Assembly: GCF_902859825.1 (NCBI RefSeq)
Contig: NZ_CADIKB010000024.1
Coordinates: 41,611 to 105,610, forward strand
Direction: 5' to 3'
DNA from: Paraburkholderia phenoliruptrix
GTDB taxonomy: Bacteria; Pseudomonadota; Gammaproteobacteria; Burkholderiales; Burkholderiaceae
DNA: 64,000 nucleotides
The notes beneath the pieces are model-generated. The model searched no databases. It was not told where the DNA came from and was given only the letters and a program-made list of their open reading frames with translations. Shown here one piece after another: positions 1-7,220 of the stretch (position 1 is the stretch's first letter; each line of letters begins with the position of its first letter). The position numbers were made by a program, and so were the translations under genes.

Positions 1-345
1 GGGCTGGCGCTAGCGAGCACTGACTCGACCACATTTACCGATACGGGTACCGACTAACGTTACCGCTCAAACCACTTTGCAGCAGATGTTTCATTCTAAC
101 GCCGATTGTTCGCTGGCCGGCTTCATTCAGCCGGGCCCAGCCGCGCCGCCTCACTCCGCTCCCCACGCGCCCATCGCTCCTATAATGGCGGCGGCCACGC
201 GACGCGTGCAATATGGTTAACGCGGTGGTGCCTGACGCGGTTCTGTGACGCGCGAGACGCATAGACCAACCGGTCCGCCGACAGATTGCCAACCGCACAC
301 TGCACAGCCGGCACCGGCACATCACCGAACGAAACGGGAGACATC
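1..345. other. Intergenic or upstream region, no gene seen
   Basis: I see no convincing coding sequence here; the open frames lack family resemblance and overlap the next gene antisense. A TATAAT hexamer lies at 181-186 but no matching -35 hexamer sits 16 to 18 bp upstream, so it is not called as a promoter. The next gene starts at 346. Confidence 0.5.
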
Positions 346-900
346 ATGGGCAACCGCCTGAGCAAGATTGCAACGCGCACCGGCGACGACGGCACCACGG
401 GCCTCGGCGACGGCCGGCGCGTGCGCAAGGACAGCGCGCGCATTGCAGCAATCGGCGACGTGGATGAGCTCAATTCGAACCTCGGCGTGCTCTTGTGCGA
501 AGTCCTGCCGGAGAACGTGCGCGCGGCACTGGTGGCCATCCAGCACGACCTGTTCGACCTTGGCGGCGAGTTGTGCATTCCCGGCCACACCATGATCACC
601 GACCGCCATCTTGCCCAGCTCGACGGCTGGCTCGCCGACCACAACGCCGCCTTGCCGCCACTCAAGGAATTCATTTTGCCGGGCGGCTCGCGGGCCGCGT
701 CGCTCGCGCACGTCTGCCGAACGGTGTGCCGCCGCGCCGAACGGGCGATCGTCGCGCTCGGCGAAGAGGAGACGATCAACGCGGCGCCGCGTCAGTATGT
801 GAATCGGCTGTCAGATTTGCTCTTTGTACTTGCACGGGTGCTGAACCGCGCTGACGGTGGCACCGACGTTCTCTGGCAGCACAACCGAGGTCACGGTTAA
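346..900 (+). CDS. Cob(I)alamin adenosyltransferase, PduO type
   Basis: Predicted to transfer the adenosyl group of ATP to cob(I)alamin, making adenosylcobalamin in the cytoplasm. The 184-residue product has the PduO-family N-terminus with the ATP-binding TGDDGTTGLGDG segment (about residues 12-23) and the C-terminal YVNRLSDLLFVLARVLNR helix (about 151-168) typical of this trimeric helical-bundle family; the length is normal. The frame is open upstream to 286, but conservation begins at the ATG at 346, which follows AACGGGAG. It is a single gene in front of hmp and no cobalamin riboswitch is visible upstream. The family assignment is firm; the physiological role is inferred. Confidence 0.93.
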   Translation: MGNRLSKIATRTGDDGTTGLGDGRRVRKDSARIAAIGDVDELNSNLGVLLCEVLPENVRAALVAIQHDLFDLGGELCIPGHTMITDRHLAQLDGWLADHNAALPPLKEFILPGGSRAASLAHVCRTVCRRAERAIVALGEEETINAAPRQYVNRLSDLLFVLARVLNRADGGTDVLWQHNRGHG

Positions 901-982
901 GCAGTTGCCCCACACGGCGTAGGATCACACGACGGCAACCGAGCAGACTGCGACAATCTGTCTGAGAGAAAGAACTGCCTTA

Positions 983-1005
983 AACATGTATTCTTCGTGC
1001 ATCTT
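983..1005 (+). promoter_or_regulatory. NsrR-like operator upstream of hmp
   Basis: An 11-1-11 imperfect inverted repeat: left half AACATGTATTC (983-993), centre T (994), right half TCGTGCATCTT (995-1005), whose complement AAGATGCACGA closely resembles the NsrR half-site AAGATGCATTT. It ends just before the hmp ribosome binding site AAGGAG (1007-1012), so bound repressor would block transcription or its early elongation. NsrR control of hmp is well known in proteobacteria; binding here is inferred. Confidence 0.6.
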
Positions 1006-1020
1006 TAAGGAGAAGTACAA

Positions 1021-2226
1021 ATGACCGCCCTTACCGCCGATCAGATTGCCCGCGTCAAAGCAACGGTTCCCGTTCTGGCCGAGCATGGCACGACCATCAC
1101 GAAGCACTTCTACAAGCGCATGTTCGCGCATCATCCGGAACTGAAGAATCTGTTTAACCAGACGCACCAGCAAAGCGGCAATCAACCGGAAACGCTGGCG
1201 CGCGCCGTCTATGCCTACGCGGCCAACATCGACAATCTGGGCGCGCTCGGCCCGGCGGTCTCGCGAATCGCCAACAAGCACGCGAGCCTGAACATCCGGC
1301 CGGAACACTATCCGATTGTCGGCCGCCATCTGCTGGGCGCCATCGTCGACGTGCTCGGCGACGCGGTCGATCAGCCGACGCTCGATGCGTGGGAAGTCGC
1401 CTATGGGCAACTCGCGAACATTTTTGTCGGCACCGAGGCGAAGCTTTACCAGGGCGCGGCATGGAGCGGCTTCCGCCCGTTCAAGGTGGCCCGCAAGCAC
1501 GTGGAGAGCGACGAGATCACGTCGTTCTATCTGACGCCCGCCGACGGCACCGCTGCCTGTGAGTTCGAGCCGGGCCAGTATGTCAGCGTGACGCGCTTTG
1601 TCGACAAGCTGGGCGTGGACCAGCCGCGTCAATACAGCTTGTCCGACGCGCCGCATGGCAAGTGGCTGCGCATCTCGGTGAAGCGCGAAGACGGCCGCGA
1701 AGACGCCGCGCCGGGCCATGTGTCGAACCTGCTGCACGCAGGCGTGGAAGAGGGCACGATCGTACACGTGAGCGCGCCGATGGGCGACTTCACGCTCGAC
1801 CGCAAGAAGGCGACGCCGGTTGTCTTGATGAGCGGCGGAGTGGGCGTGACGCCGATGACCTCCATGCTCTCGACCTTGCTTGCCGACGGCAGCGAGCGGA
1901 GCGTGACTTTCGTGCACGCTTGCCGTAACAGCCGCGTGCATGCATTCCGCGAGTGGCTCAACGAGACCGTTGTCTCACATCCGAACCTGAAGCGCGTGGT
2001 GTTCTACGAAGCCGTGGACGCAGGCGACCGCAAGGGCATCGACTACGACTTCGAAGGTCGTCTCGACGTGGCTCAGATCGCCGATCGGATCATCGTGCCG
2101 GATGCCGACTACTACATCTGCGGACCGGTGCCGTTCATGCGCGCACAGCGCGACGGCCTGACGGCGCTAGGCGTGGACGCGGCGCGGATTCACACGGAAG
2201 TGTTCGGTTCAGGCGCAGTCGAGTAA
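1021..2226 (+). CDS. hmp: Flavohaemoglobin, nitric oxide dioxygenase
   Basis: Converts NO and O2 to nitrate using NAD(P)H, protecting the cytoplasm from nitrosative stress. The 401-residue protein is the normal full-length three-domain form: globin domain (about 1-140, proximal haem His at about 87 in NKHAS), FAD domain with RQYSLS (203-208) and NAD domain with GGVGVTPM (272-279). The ATG at 1021 follows AAGGAG with good spacing. The NsrR-like palindrome directly upstream predicts induction by NO. It is a single gene and converges on the downstream toxin-antitoxin pair. Confidence 0.97.
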   Translation: MTALTADQIARVKATVPVLAEHGTTITKHFYKRMFAHHPELKNLFNQTHQQSGNQPETLARAVYAYAANIDNLGALGPAVSRIANKHASLNIRPEHYPIVGRHLLGAIVDVLGDAVDQPTLDAWEVAYGQLANIFVGTEAKLYQGAAWSGFRPFKVARKHVESDEITSFYLTPADGTAACEFEPGQYVSVTRFVDKLGVDQPRQYSLSDAPHGKWLRISVKREDGREDAAPGHVSNLLHAGVEEGTIVHVSAPMGDFTLDRKKATPVVLMSGGVGVTPMTSMLSTLLADGSERSVTFVHACRNSRVHAFREWLNETVVSHPNLKRVVFYEAVDAGDRKGIDYDFEGRLDVAQIADRIIVPDADYYICGPVPFMRAQRDGLTALGVDAARIHTEVFGSGAVE

Positions 2227-2261
2227 GCCGCGGCCGGTGAGGGCAGCGCGCAGCTCGCGCG

Positions 2262-2594
2262 TTATCCCACCGCCAGCGTGACCGGCTTGCCGATCCGGCT
2301 CAACATTTCTACCAGCGTGTCGATGGTGAACTTGGTGGTCTTCTTGTTCACCACGTCCGACACCCGCGGGCGCGAGACCATGAGAATTTCGGCCGCCTCC
2401 GCCTGCTTCAGATGATGCTGCTCGATCCACGTGGAGAGTTCGGTCATGAGCTGCTCCTTGAGCAGCCTCGTGTCGTTGATCTGCTTTTGCGATGCCGCAT
2501 GCAGACGCTTTGCCTCTTCGGCCGAAAAACCCAATTCGAGAAAGACGTTCGCGCCGGGCTTGGTTACGTGACGGATTGTGGTGTCGATCGTCAT
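2262..2594 (-). CDS. XRE-family antitoxin or regulator (HigA-like)
   Basis: A 110-residue DNA-binding protein with one helix-turn-helix of the Cro/XRE type at about 62-88 (LKQAEAAEILMVSRPRVSDVV), followed by a short C-terminal helix. It starts two bases after the stop of the upstream gene (2597), which encodes a RelE/HigB-type protein, so the two are translationally linked in the toxin-first order typical of higBA. Expected roles are to neutralise the toxin and repress the shared promoter. The HTH is clear; the antitoxin role is inferred from the pairing. Confidence 0.85.
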   Translation of the reverse strand: MTIDTTIRHVTKPGANVFLELGFSAEEAKRLHAASQKQINDTRLLKEQLMTELSTWIEQHHLKQAEAAEILMVSRPRVSDVVNKKTTKFTIDTLVEMLSRIGKPVTLAVG

Positions 2595-2596
2595 TG

Positions 2597-2935
2597 TTAA
2601 GGTTTCCTATCGTTAATGATGGCGCGGTATCGCGTTTCGGCAATCAACCTGTCGCGCGGTGCGAGCTTTTGCGTTTTCTTCTGCATGCAGTGAAGCACAT
2701 AAAGTGCTTCGGCAAACTTCGTGACGTGCATCACGCGAAAGATACCGTTCTCTTCCCTGATGCGAATTTCGCGCGTTCCAGGACCGATGGTGTCGAACGG
2801 CTTCCAGTCGTCGGGGTCGAGGCCCGCCTGGATCTTGCCGAGTTGAAACCCGGCTTGCCGGCGCGGCTCTTCGGGAAAGGCGAGCAAATCGCGATAGCTG
2901 GAACCTAGCCAGCGAATTTCTTTTTCCTGCGTCAT
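2597..2935 (-). CDS. RelE/HigB-superfamily toxin, phage Gp49-like
   Basis: A 112-residue protein of the Gp49-like/HigB family, predicted ribosome-dependent or free mRNA interferase. The family pattern is visible in the core strands (TREIRIREENGIFRVMHVTKF) followed by a basic helix ending in RLIAETRYRAI. An in-frame start exists 11 codons earlier (2968), but the ATG at 2935 has GGAAGG just upstream and a TATAAT-containing promoter overlaps the longer version, so the shorter start is preferred. It is paired with an XRE antitoxin two bases downstream. Toxicity has not been shown from sequence. Confidence 0.8.
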   Translation of the reverse strand: MTQEKEIRWLGSSYRDLLAFPEEPRRQAGFQLGKIQAGLDPDDWKPFDTIGPGTREIRIREENGIFRVMHVTKFAEALYVLHCMQKKTQKLAPRDRLIAETRYRAIINDRKP

Positions 2936-2948
2936 AACCGCCTTCCAT

Positions 2949-2984
2949 GTACAAAATATTATACGCAACCTCCCGCCCGGTCAA
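2949..2984 (-). promoter_or_regulatory. Toxin-antitoxin promoter with overlapping operator
   Basis: On the minus strand, TTGACC (2979-2984) and TATAAT (2958-2963) are separated by 15 bp. The imperfect palindrome GTACAAAATATTATAC (2949-2964) overlaps the -10 hexamer, the expected place for an autoregulating antitoxin. The spacer is short, so the -35 assignment is tentative. Confidence 0.5.
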
Positions 2985-3064
2985 GTCATTCGCGACCCGG
3001 CGATGAGCTGTTACGGTACCTGGAGGGCGTCTACTGCACCATTCGTCCGTTCGGCCAATCCAAT

Positions 3065-3097
3065 AAAAAAACCCGGCTCACCGAGCCGGGTTTTTGT
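3065..3097 (-). terminator. Intrinsic terminator after aroG
   Basis: Nine-base stem ACCCGGCTC (3071-3079) and GAGCCGGGT (3083-3091) with loop ACC, flanked by A-run and T-run on both sides, so it can act in both directions. It lies 45 bp past the aroG stop codon. Confidence 0.9.
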
Positions 3098-3135
3098 CAA
3101 AGCAAAACGTGTCTTAGAAGCCGATAAAACGCCGA

Positions 3136-4209
3136 TCAGTTGCCGCTTCCGCGCGCCACGCGGCGCTGCTTGACCGCCTCCGCGAGACCTTCCAGGACGG
3201 CGACGCTTTCATCCCAGCCGATGCACGCGTCCGTCACGCTCTGGCCGTACGTCAGCGCGCAGCCTTCCTGCAAATCCTGGCGGCCCGCCACGAGATGCGA
3301 TTCCACCATCACGCCGACAATTCGTTCGTCACCCGAAGCAATCTGACGGCCGATATCCGCGCACACCGGAATCTGGTTCTCGTGTTTCTTCGAGCTGTTC
3401 GCGTGGCTTGCGTCGATCATCAGACGCGCGGCGAGCCCCGCCTTGCCGATGTCCGAACATGCTGCATTCACGCTGTCCGCGTCGTAGTTCGGCGTCTTGC
3501 CGCCGCGCAGGATGATGTGGCAGTCCTCATTGCCGGCCGTCGACACGATCGCCGAGTGTCCGCCCTTCGTGACCGACAGGAAATGGTGCGGCTGCGAGGC
3601 GGCCTTGATCGCGTCCACGGCAATCTTCACATTGCCGTCCGTGCCGTTCTTGAAGCCGACCGGGCACGACAGTCCCGAGGCGAGTTCGCGGTGTACTTGC
3701 GACTCCGTGGTGCGGGCGCCGATCGCGCCCCACGAGATCAGATCGGCGATGTACTGCGGGCTGATCATGTCGAGGTACTCGGTGCCGGCCGGCAGCCCCA
3801 GCTCATTGATGCGCAACAGCAGCTCGCGCGCGGTGCGCAGGCCTTCGTTGATCTTGAAGCTGTTGTCCATGTGCGGGTCGTTGATGAGCCCTTTCCAGCC
3901 CACCGTGGTGCGCGGTTTTTCGAAGTACACGCGCATCACGACTTCGAGCTCGCCGGCAAAACGCTTGCGCTGTTCGACGAGACGCCCCGCATATTCCATC
4001 GCCGCCTTCGTGTCGTGAATCGAACAGGGCCCGATGATCACGATCAGCCGGTCGTCCATGCCGTGCAGAATGCGATGCATGGCAGTGCGCGAGCTGTAGA
4101 TCAGGTCGGACACCGCTTCGTCGCACGCGAACTCGCGAATCAGGTGCGCCGGGGGCGTGAGCTCTTTCAATTCGCGAATGCGGACATCGTCGGTGTTGTG
4201 CGGGGGCAT
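3136..4209 (-). CDS. aroG: 3-deoxy-7-phosphoheptulonate (DAHP) synthase, class I
   Basis: Condenses phosphoenolpyruvate and erythrose 4-phosphate to DAHP, the first step of the shikimate pathway, in the cytoplasm. The 357-residue product has the AroF/G/H family sequence, including VIIGPCSIHD, the MRVYFEKPRTTVGWKGLIND stretch and ASHANSSKKH, at the normal length. The ATG at 4209 follows AGGAG; an upstream in-frame extension to 4260 lacks conservation. Which aromatic amino acid inhibits the enzyme cannot be read with certainty. The gene has its own promoter and an apparent Phe/Tyr/Trp leader-peptide attenuator upstream, which would tie transcription to aromatic amino-acid charging. Confidence 0.96.
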   Translation of the reverse strand: MPPHNTDDVRIRELKELTPPAHLIREFACDEAVSDLIYSSRTAMHRILHGMDDRLIVIIGPCSIHDTKAAMEYAGRLVEQRKRFAGELEVVMRVYFEKPRTTVGWKGLINDPHMDNSFKINEGLRTARELLLRINELGLPAGTEYLDMISPQYIADLISWGAIGARTTESQVHRELASGLSCPVGFKNGTDGNVKIAVDAIKAASQPHHFLSVTKGGHSAIVSTAGNEDCHIILRGGKTPNYDADSVNAACSDIGKAGLAARLMIDASHANSSKKHENQIPVCADIGRQIASGDERIVGVMVESHLVAGRQDLQEGCALTYGQSVTDACIGWDESVAVLEGLAEAVKQRRVARGSGN

Positions 4210-4301
4210 GTTGTTCTCCTGAATCGGTTCGTAGCGTGTTCGCGCGGGCGGCGCGTGCAAAACGGAATGTTCAAAGGCCGAATGGGCAAAGACCTGGGGC
4301 G

Positions 4302-4331
4302 AAAAAAAACCGCCAGACTCGCTGGCGGTTT
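4302..4331 (-). terminator. Attenuator terminator in the aroG leader
   Basis: Perfect 10-bp stem AAACCGCCAG (4307-4316) and CTGGCGGTTT (4322-4331) with a 5-nt loop; on the minus strand it is followed by a run of eight T (4302-4309). It lies between the leader-peptide stop codon (4360) and the aroG start (4209), so it would end transcription before aroG. Its 5' arm is also claimed by the leader segment 4377-4389. Confidence 0.88.
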
Positions 4332-4359
4332 TTCGGGAATTCTCGGTGTTCTACGTGCA

Positions 4360-4428
4360 CTAACACCCCTCTCGATCCGCCAGCGGTCTGAGATACCAAA
4401 AAAAGTAAAAGTAAAACTTGGCGGACAT
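4360..4428 (-). CDS. aroG leader peptide, aromatic-rich, 22 residues
   Basis: A short ORF with ATG at 4428 and TAG at 4360-4362 whose residues 5-12 are FYFYFFWY: four Phe, three Tyr and one Trp in eight consecutive codons. The peptide itself is not expected to have a function; its translation rate would report charged tRNA-Phe, -Tyr and -Trp. Codons 14-18 contain the antiterminator strand. A promoter lies about 32 nt upstream of the ATG. The weak point is the lack of a clear Shine-Dalgarno sequence before the ATG, where the 5' untranslated region is pyrimidine-rich. Confidence 0.75.
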   Translation of the reverse strand: MSAKFYFYFFWYLRPLADREGC

Positions 4429-4466
4429 GGCGAAATGGAGTCGCTGGTCAAAAAAGGGTGAGTGAC

Positions 4467-4495
4467 TTTATAACCCGGGTAAGCGCGCCTGACAA
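4467..4495 (-). promoter_or_regulatory. Promoter of the aroG leader
   Basis: On the minus strand TTGTCA (4490-4495) and TATAAA (4467-4472) are separated by exactly 17 bp, one mismatch from consensus in each hexamer. The expected transcription start is near 4460, giving a 5' untranslated region of about 32 nt before the leader peptide. Confidence 0.8.
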
Positions 4496-4516
4496 GCCGC
4501 GCAGGCCGAAAATGCG

Positions 4517-4557
4517 GAAAACCCGCATACTTCGCGGGTTGCGTGCACGAAGTATGC
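4517..4557 (-). terminator. Hairpin region after tldD, probable terminator
   Basis: Two alternative hairpins share a strand: GCATACTTCG/CGAAGTATGC (arms 4525-4534 and 4548-4557) and AACCCGC/GCGGGTT (arms 4520-4526 and 4534-4540). On the minus strand the second is followed by TTTT. It would separate tldD transcription from the aroG promoter just downstream. Confidence 0.45.
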
Positions 4558-4570
4558 GTTTGCTCAATTT

Positions 4571-6037
4571 TCAAGCGGTGCCGCCCACCGTCATCCGATC
4601 GATGCGCAAGGTCGGTTGGCCCACGCCCACGGGCACGCTCTGGCCTTCCTTGCCACATACGCCTACGCCCGAATCCAGTTTCATGTCGTTGCCGATCATG
4701 CTCACGTACTTGAGCGATTCCGGGCCGCTGCCGATGAGCGTTGCGCCCTTCACCGGGTAAGTGATCTTGCCGTTCTCGATCATGTACGCCTCCGAGGCCG
4801 AGAACACGAACTTGCCGTTCGTGATGTCGACCTGGCCGCCGCCGAAGTTCACCGCATACAAACCGTTTTTCACCGACTCGATGATTTCCTGCGGATCCTT
4901 GTCGCCGTTGAGCATATAGGTGTTGGTCATGCGCGGCATGGGCAGCGCCGCGTACGATTCGCGCCGCGCGTTGCCCGTGACCGGCATTTTCATGAGCCGC
5001 GCATTCAGCGTGTCCTGAATGTAGCCCTTCAGAATGCCGTCTTCGATCAACGTGGTGCACTGCGTCGGGTTGCCTTCGTCGTCGATATTGAGCGAGCCGC
5101 GGCGGTTCGGCAGCGTGCCGTCGTCCACCACGGTCACGCCTTTCGCGGCGACCTGCTCGCCGATGCGTCCCGCAAATGCCGACGAGCCCTTGCGGTTGAA
5201 GTCGCCTTCGAGCCCGTGGCCGATCGCTTCGTGCAGCAGCACGCCGGGCCAGCCCGGTCCGAGCACGACTGTCATCGCGCCGGCCGGCGCCGGGCGCGCT
5301 TCGAGATTCACAAGCGCCGCGTGCACCGCGTCGTCGACGTAGCGCGACAGCACTTCGTCGGTGAAATAGCTGTAGTCGAAGCGGCCGCCGCCGCCGCCGC
5401 TGCCGATCTCGCGGCGCCCGTTCTGCTCGGCGATCACCGTGACGGACACGCGCACGAGCGGCCGGATGTCCGCTGCAAACCCGCCGTCGCTGCGCGCGAC
5501 GAGCACCACGTCGTATTCGCCGGCGAGGCCCGCCATGACTTGCTGGATGCGCCGGTCGCGGCCGCGCGCCATGTGTTCGATGCGCTCGAGCAGCTTGACC
5601 TTGGCGGTCGCGTCGAGCGAATGCAGCGGATCGGCGGGCAGGTATAGATCGCGCCCGGCAATGCCCGTCAGCGACGATGCCACCTTGATCTTCTGCTTGC
5701 CGCCGCCCGCCTTGGCAATGGCGCGTGTGGCGAGGGCCGCCTGGCGGATCGCCTCCGGCGACAAATCGTCCGAATACGCGAAAGCCGTGCGGTCGCCCGA
5801 CACGGCGCGCACGCCGACACCCTGGTCGATGCTGAAACTGCCCGACTTCACGATGCCTTCCTCGAGACTCCACGCTTCGCTGCGCGTCGCCTGGAAATAC
5901 AGGTCCGCGTAGTCGACGCGATGCGTGAAGATTTCGGCGAGCGTGCGGGTGAGCAGCGATTCGTCGAGACCGTACGGCGTCAGGAGGATGTCCTTGGCGG
6001 TGGCGAGATTACGGATACCGGGTTCGATGATGTTCAT
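4571..6037 (-). CDS. tldD: Metalloprotease TldD
   Basis: One subunit of the TldD/TldE (PmbA) zinc protease, which degrades unfolded peptides and matures some ribosomal peptides such as microcin B17. The 488-residue protein carries the family metal motif HEAIGH at about 269-274 (GVLLHEAIGHGLEGDF) and the conserved C-terminal GVCGKEGQSVPVGVGQPTLRI segment; the length matches E. coli TldD. It follows the nitrilase-family gene (starting at 7036) and yhdP, an order that parallels the yhdP-tldD neighbourhood of E. coli. The partner gene tldE/pmbA is not in this window. Confidence 0.96.
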   Translation of the reverse strand: MNIIEPGIRNLATAKDILLTPYGLDESLLTRTLAEIFTHRVDYADLYFQATRSEAWSLEEGIVKSGSFSIDQGVGVRAVSGDRTAFAYSDDLSPEAIRQAALATRAIAKAGGGKQKIKVASSLTGIAGRDLYLPADPLHSLDATAKVKLLERIEHMARGRDRRIQQVMAGLAGEYDVVLVARSDGGFAADIRPLVRVSVTVIAEQNGRREIGSGGGGGRFDYSYFTDEVLSRYVDDAVHAALVNLEARPAPAGAMTVVLGPGWPGVLLHEAIGHGLEGDFNRKGSSAFAGRIGEQVAAKGVTVVDDGTLPNRRGSLNIDDEGNPTQCTTLIEDGILKGYIQDTLNARLMKMPVTGNARRESYAALPMPRMTNTYMLNGDKDPQEIIESVKNGLYAVNFGGGQVDITNGKFVFSASEAYMIENGKITYPVKGATLIGSGPESLKYVSMIGNDMKLDSGVGVCGKEGQSVPVGVGQPTLRIDRMTVGGTA

Positions 6038-6127
6038 GCGAAGTATGTTCTGCTCGATACGAAGGATTCGGTTAGCGCGACCGTCACTCCCTGCGTGAGG
6101 CGCGCCGCACTTTCAATGTCAATCTTG

Positions 6128-7036
6128 CTAGCTCAGCACCCGATGACGCCAGGCGGGCAAGCTCTGCCTCACCTCGTCGATGCGCGCGCGTTCGAGCGTT
6201 CCCGCGACCACGCCGGCGCCTTCGTCGCGCACCGCCACGATCTCGCCCCACGGGTCGACGAGCATGCTGTGGCCCCAAGTGCGGCGGCCGTTTTCGTGCT
6301 TGCCGCCTTGCGCGGCGGCCAGCACGTAGCACTGGTTTTCGACAGCGCGGGCGCGCAGCAGCATTTCCCAGTGGGCGCGGCCCGTCGTGTAAGTAAACGC
6401 CGACGGCACCACCATCAGCGTGCAATCGCCCATGCGCCGGTACAGCTCAGGAAAGCGCAGATCGTAGCAGACCGACAGGCCGACGCGGCCGAACGGCGCC
6501 TCGAAGGTGCGGACCTCGTCGCCGGGGCAAATGGTGCGCGCCTCGTCGAACGACTCCTCGCCTTTTTCGAAGTTGAACAGATGGATCTTGTCGTAGCGCG
6601 CGGCCTCATTGCCGTGCGGATCGAACACGAGCGTGGTGTTCAATACGCGCGACGGCTCCGGCGCCGTGACCGGCAGTGTGCCGCCGATCACCCATAGCTT
6701 GTGGCGGCGCGCGGCATCGGCGAGAAAACGCTGGATCGGGCCGTCGCGGTAGGCCTCGCGCACGGCGAGCTTGTCGGTGTCCTTAAAGCCCATGAAGCAG
6801 AAGTACTCGGGCAGGAGAACCAGCTGAGCACCGTCTGCGGCGGCTTCGGCGATCAGGCGCCCGGCCTCCGCGAGATTGCGCTCGCGATCCGGCGTGCTCA
6901 CCATTTGCAGCGCGGCGACGCGGAAAGTGCCCGGCGCGCCGCCCGTCAGCTCCCGCCCGGCGGCATGCGGCGCAGCGGCGGACGAGGCGTGGGACGTAGC
7001 AGGGGACGAAGATGAAGAGACGTGTGTTTCGCTCAT
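6128..7036 (-). CDS. Nitrilase-superfamily amidohydrolase
   Basis: A 302-residue carbon-nitrogen hydrolase of the Nit1/Nit2-like branch. The catalytic triad is visible as Glu77 (LLPEYF), Lys150 (YDKIHLFNF) and Cys190 (SVCYDLRFPELYR). Nit-type enzymes of this branch hydrolyse deaminated glutathione or omega-amides; the actual substrate is not readable. The first 35 residues are a low-complexity Ser/Ala extension before the conserved FRVAALQM strand, so the true start may be later than 7036. It lies between yhdP and tldD in one transcription direction. Confidence 0.9.
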   Translation of the reverse strand: MSETHVSSSSSPATSHASSAAAPHAAGRELTGGAPGTFRVAALQMVSTPDRERNLAEAGRLIAEAAADGAQLVLLPEYFCFMGFKDTDKLAVREAYRDGPIQRFLADAARRHKLWVIGGTLPVTAPEPSRVLNTTLVFDPHGNEAARYDKIHLFNFEKGEESFDEARTICPGDEVRTFEAPFGRVGLSVCYDLRFPELYRRMGDCTLMVVPSAFTYTTGRAHWEMLLRARAVENQCYVLAAAQGGKHENGRRTWGHSMLVDPWGEIVAVRDEGAGVVAGTLERARIDEVRQSLPAWRHRVLS

Positions 7037-7220
7037 GAGCGTTTCGGAAAACTTCCGGCAAGGCGGCGGCGCAGCACCCGGCGCCGCCTACGTCGTTCAG
7101 GGTTCGCTCTGGCCGCCGGTGCGGCGCCGCGTGCTCCACCGGAAAGTGCCCCCGGCTGCGCTGACCAGCGCGCCCGTGGCGCGGCGAGTCAGGCGGTCGG
7201 CTGGGCGCGCGGCTCGAAGC

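Larger units (their letters stand above)
4302..4428 (-). promoter_or_regulatory. Aromatic leader-peptide attenuator controlling aroG
   Basis: Order on the minus strand: 22-codon leader ORF with eight aromatic codons, antiterminator segment inside that ORF (4377-4389, AGACCGCTGGCGG), terminator 5' arm plus loop (4315-4328), terminator 3' arm and U-run (4302-4316). Segment 4377-4389 pairs with 4315-4328 over 13 bp with one bulged base (4319), which competes with the terminator stem. A ribosome stalled on the Phe/Tyr/Trp codons would leave the antiterminator free, and a ribosome reaching the stop codon would cover it. The structure is read from sequence; the mechanism is inferred by analogy with pheL and trpL. 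Confidence 0.8.

Noticed and set aside
181..186. TATAAT as a promoter for the cobalamin adenosyltransferase gene
   Set aside because: No -35-like hexamer lies 16 to 18 bp upstream, and the distance to the start codon is about 160 bp.
241..345. Cobalamin riboswitch before the adenosyltransferase gene
   Set aside because: No B12-box-like conserved core is seen in the short upstream region.
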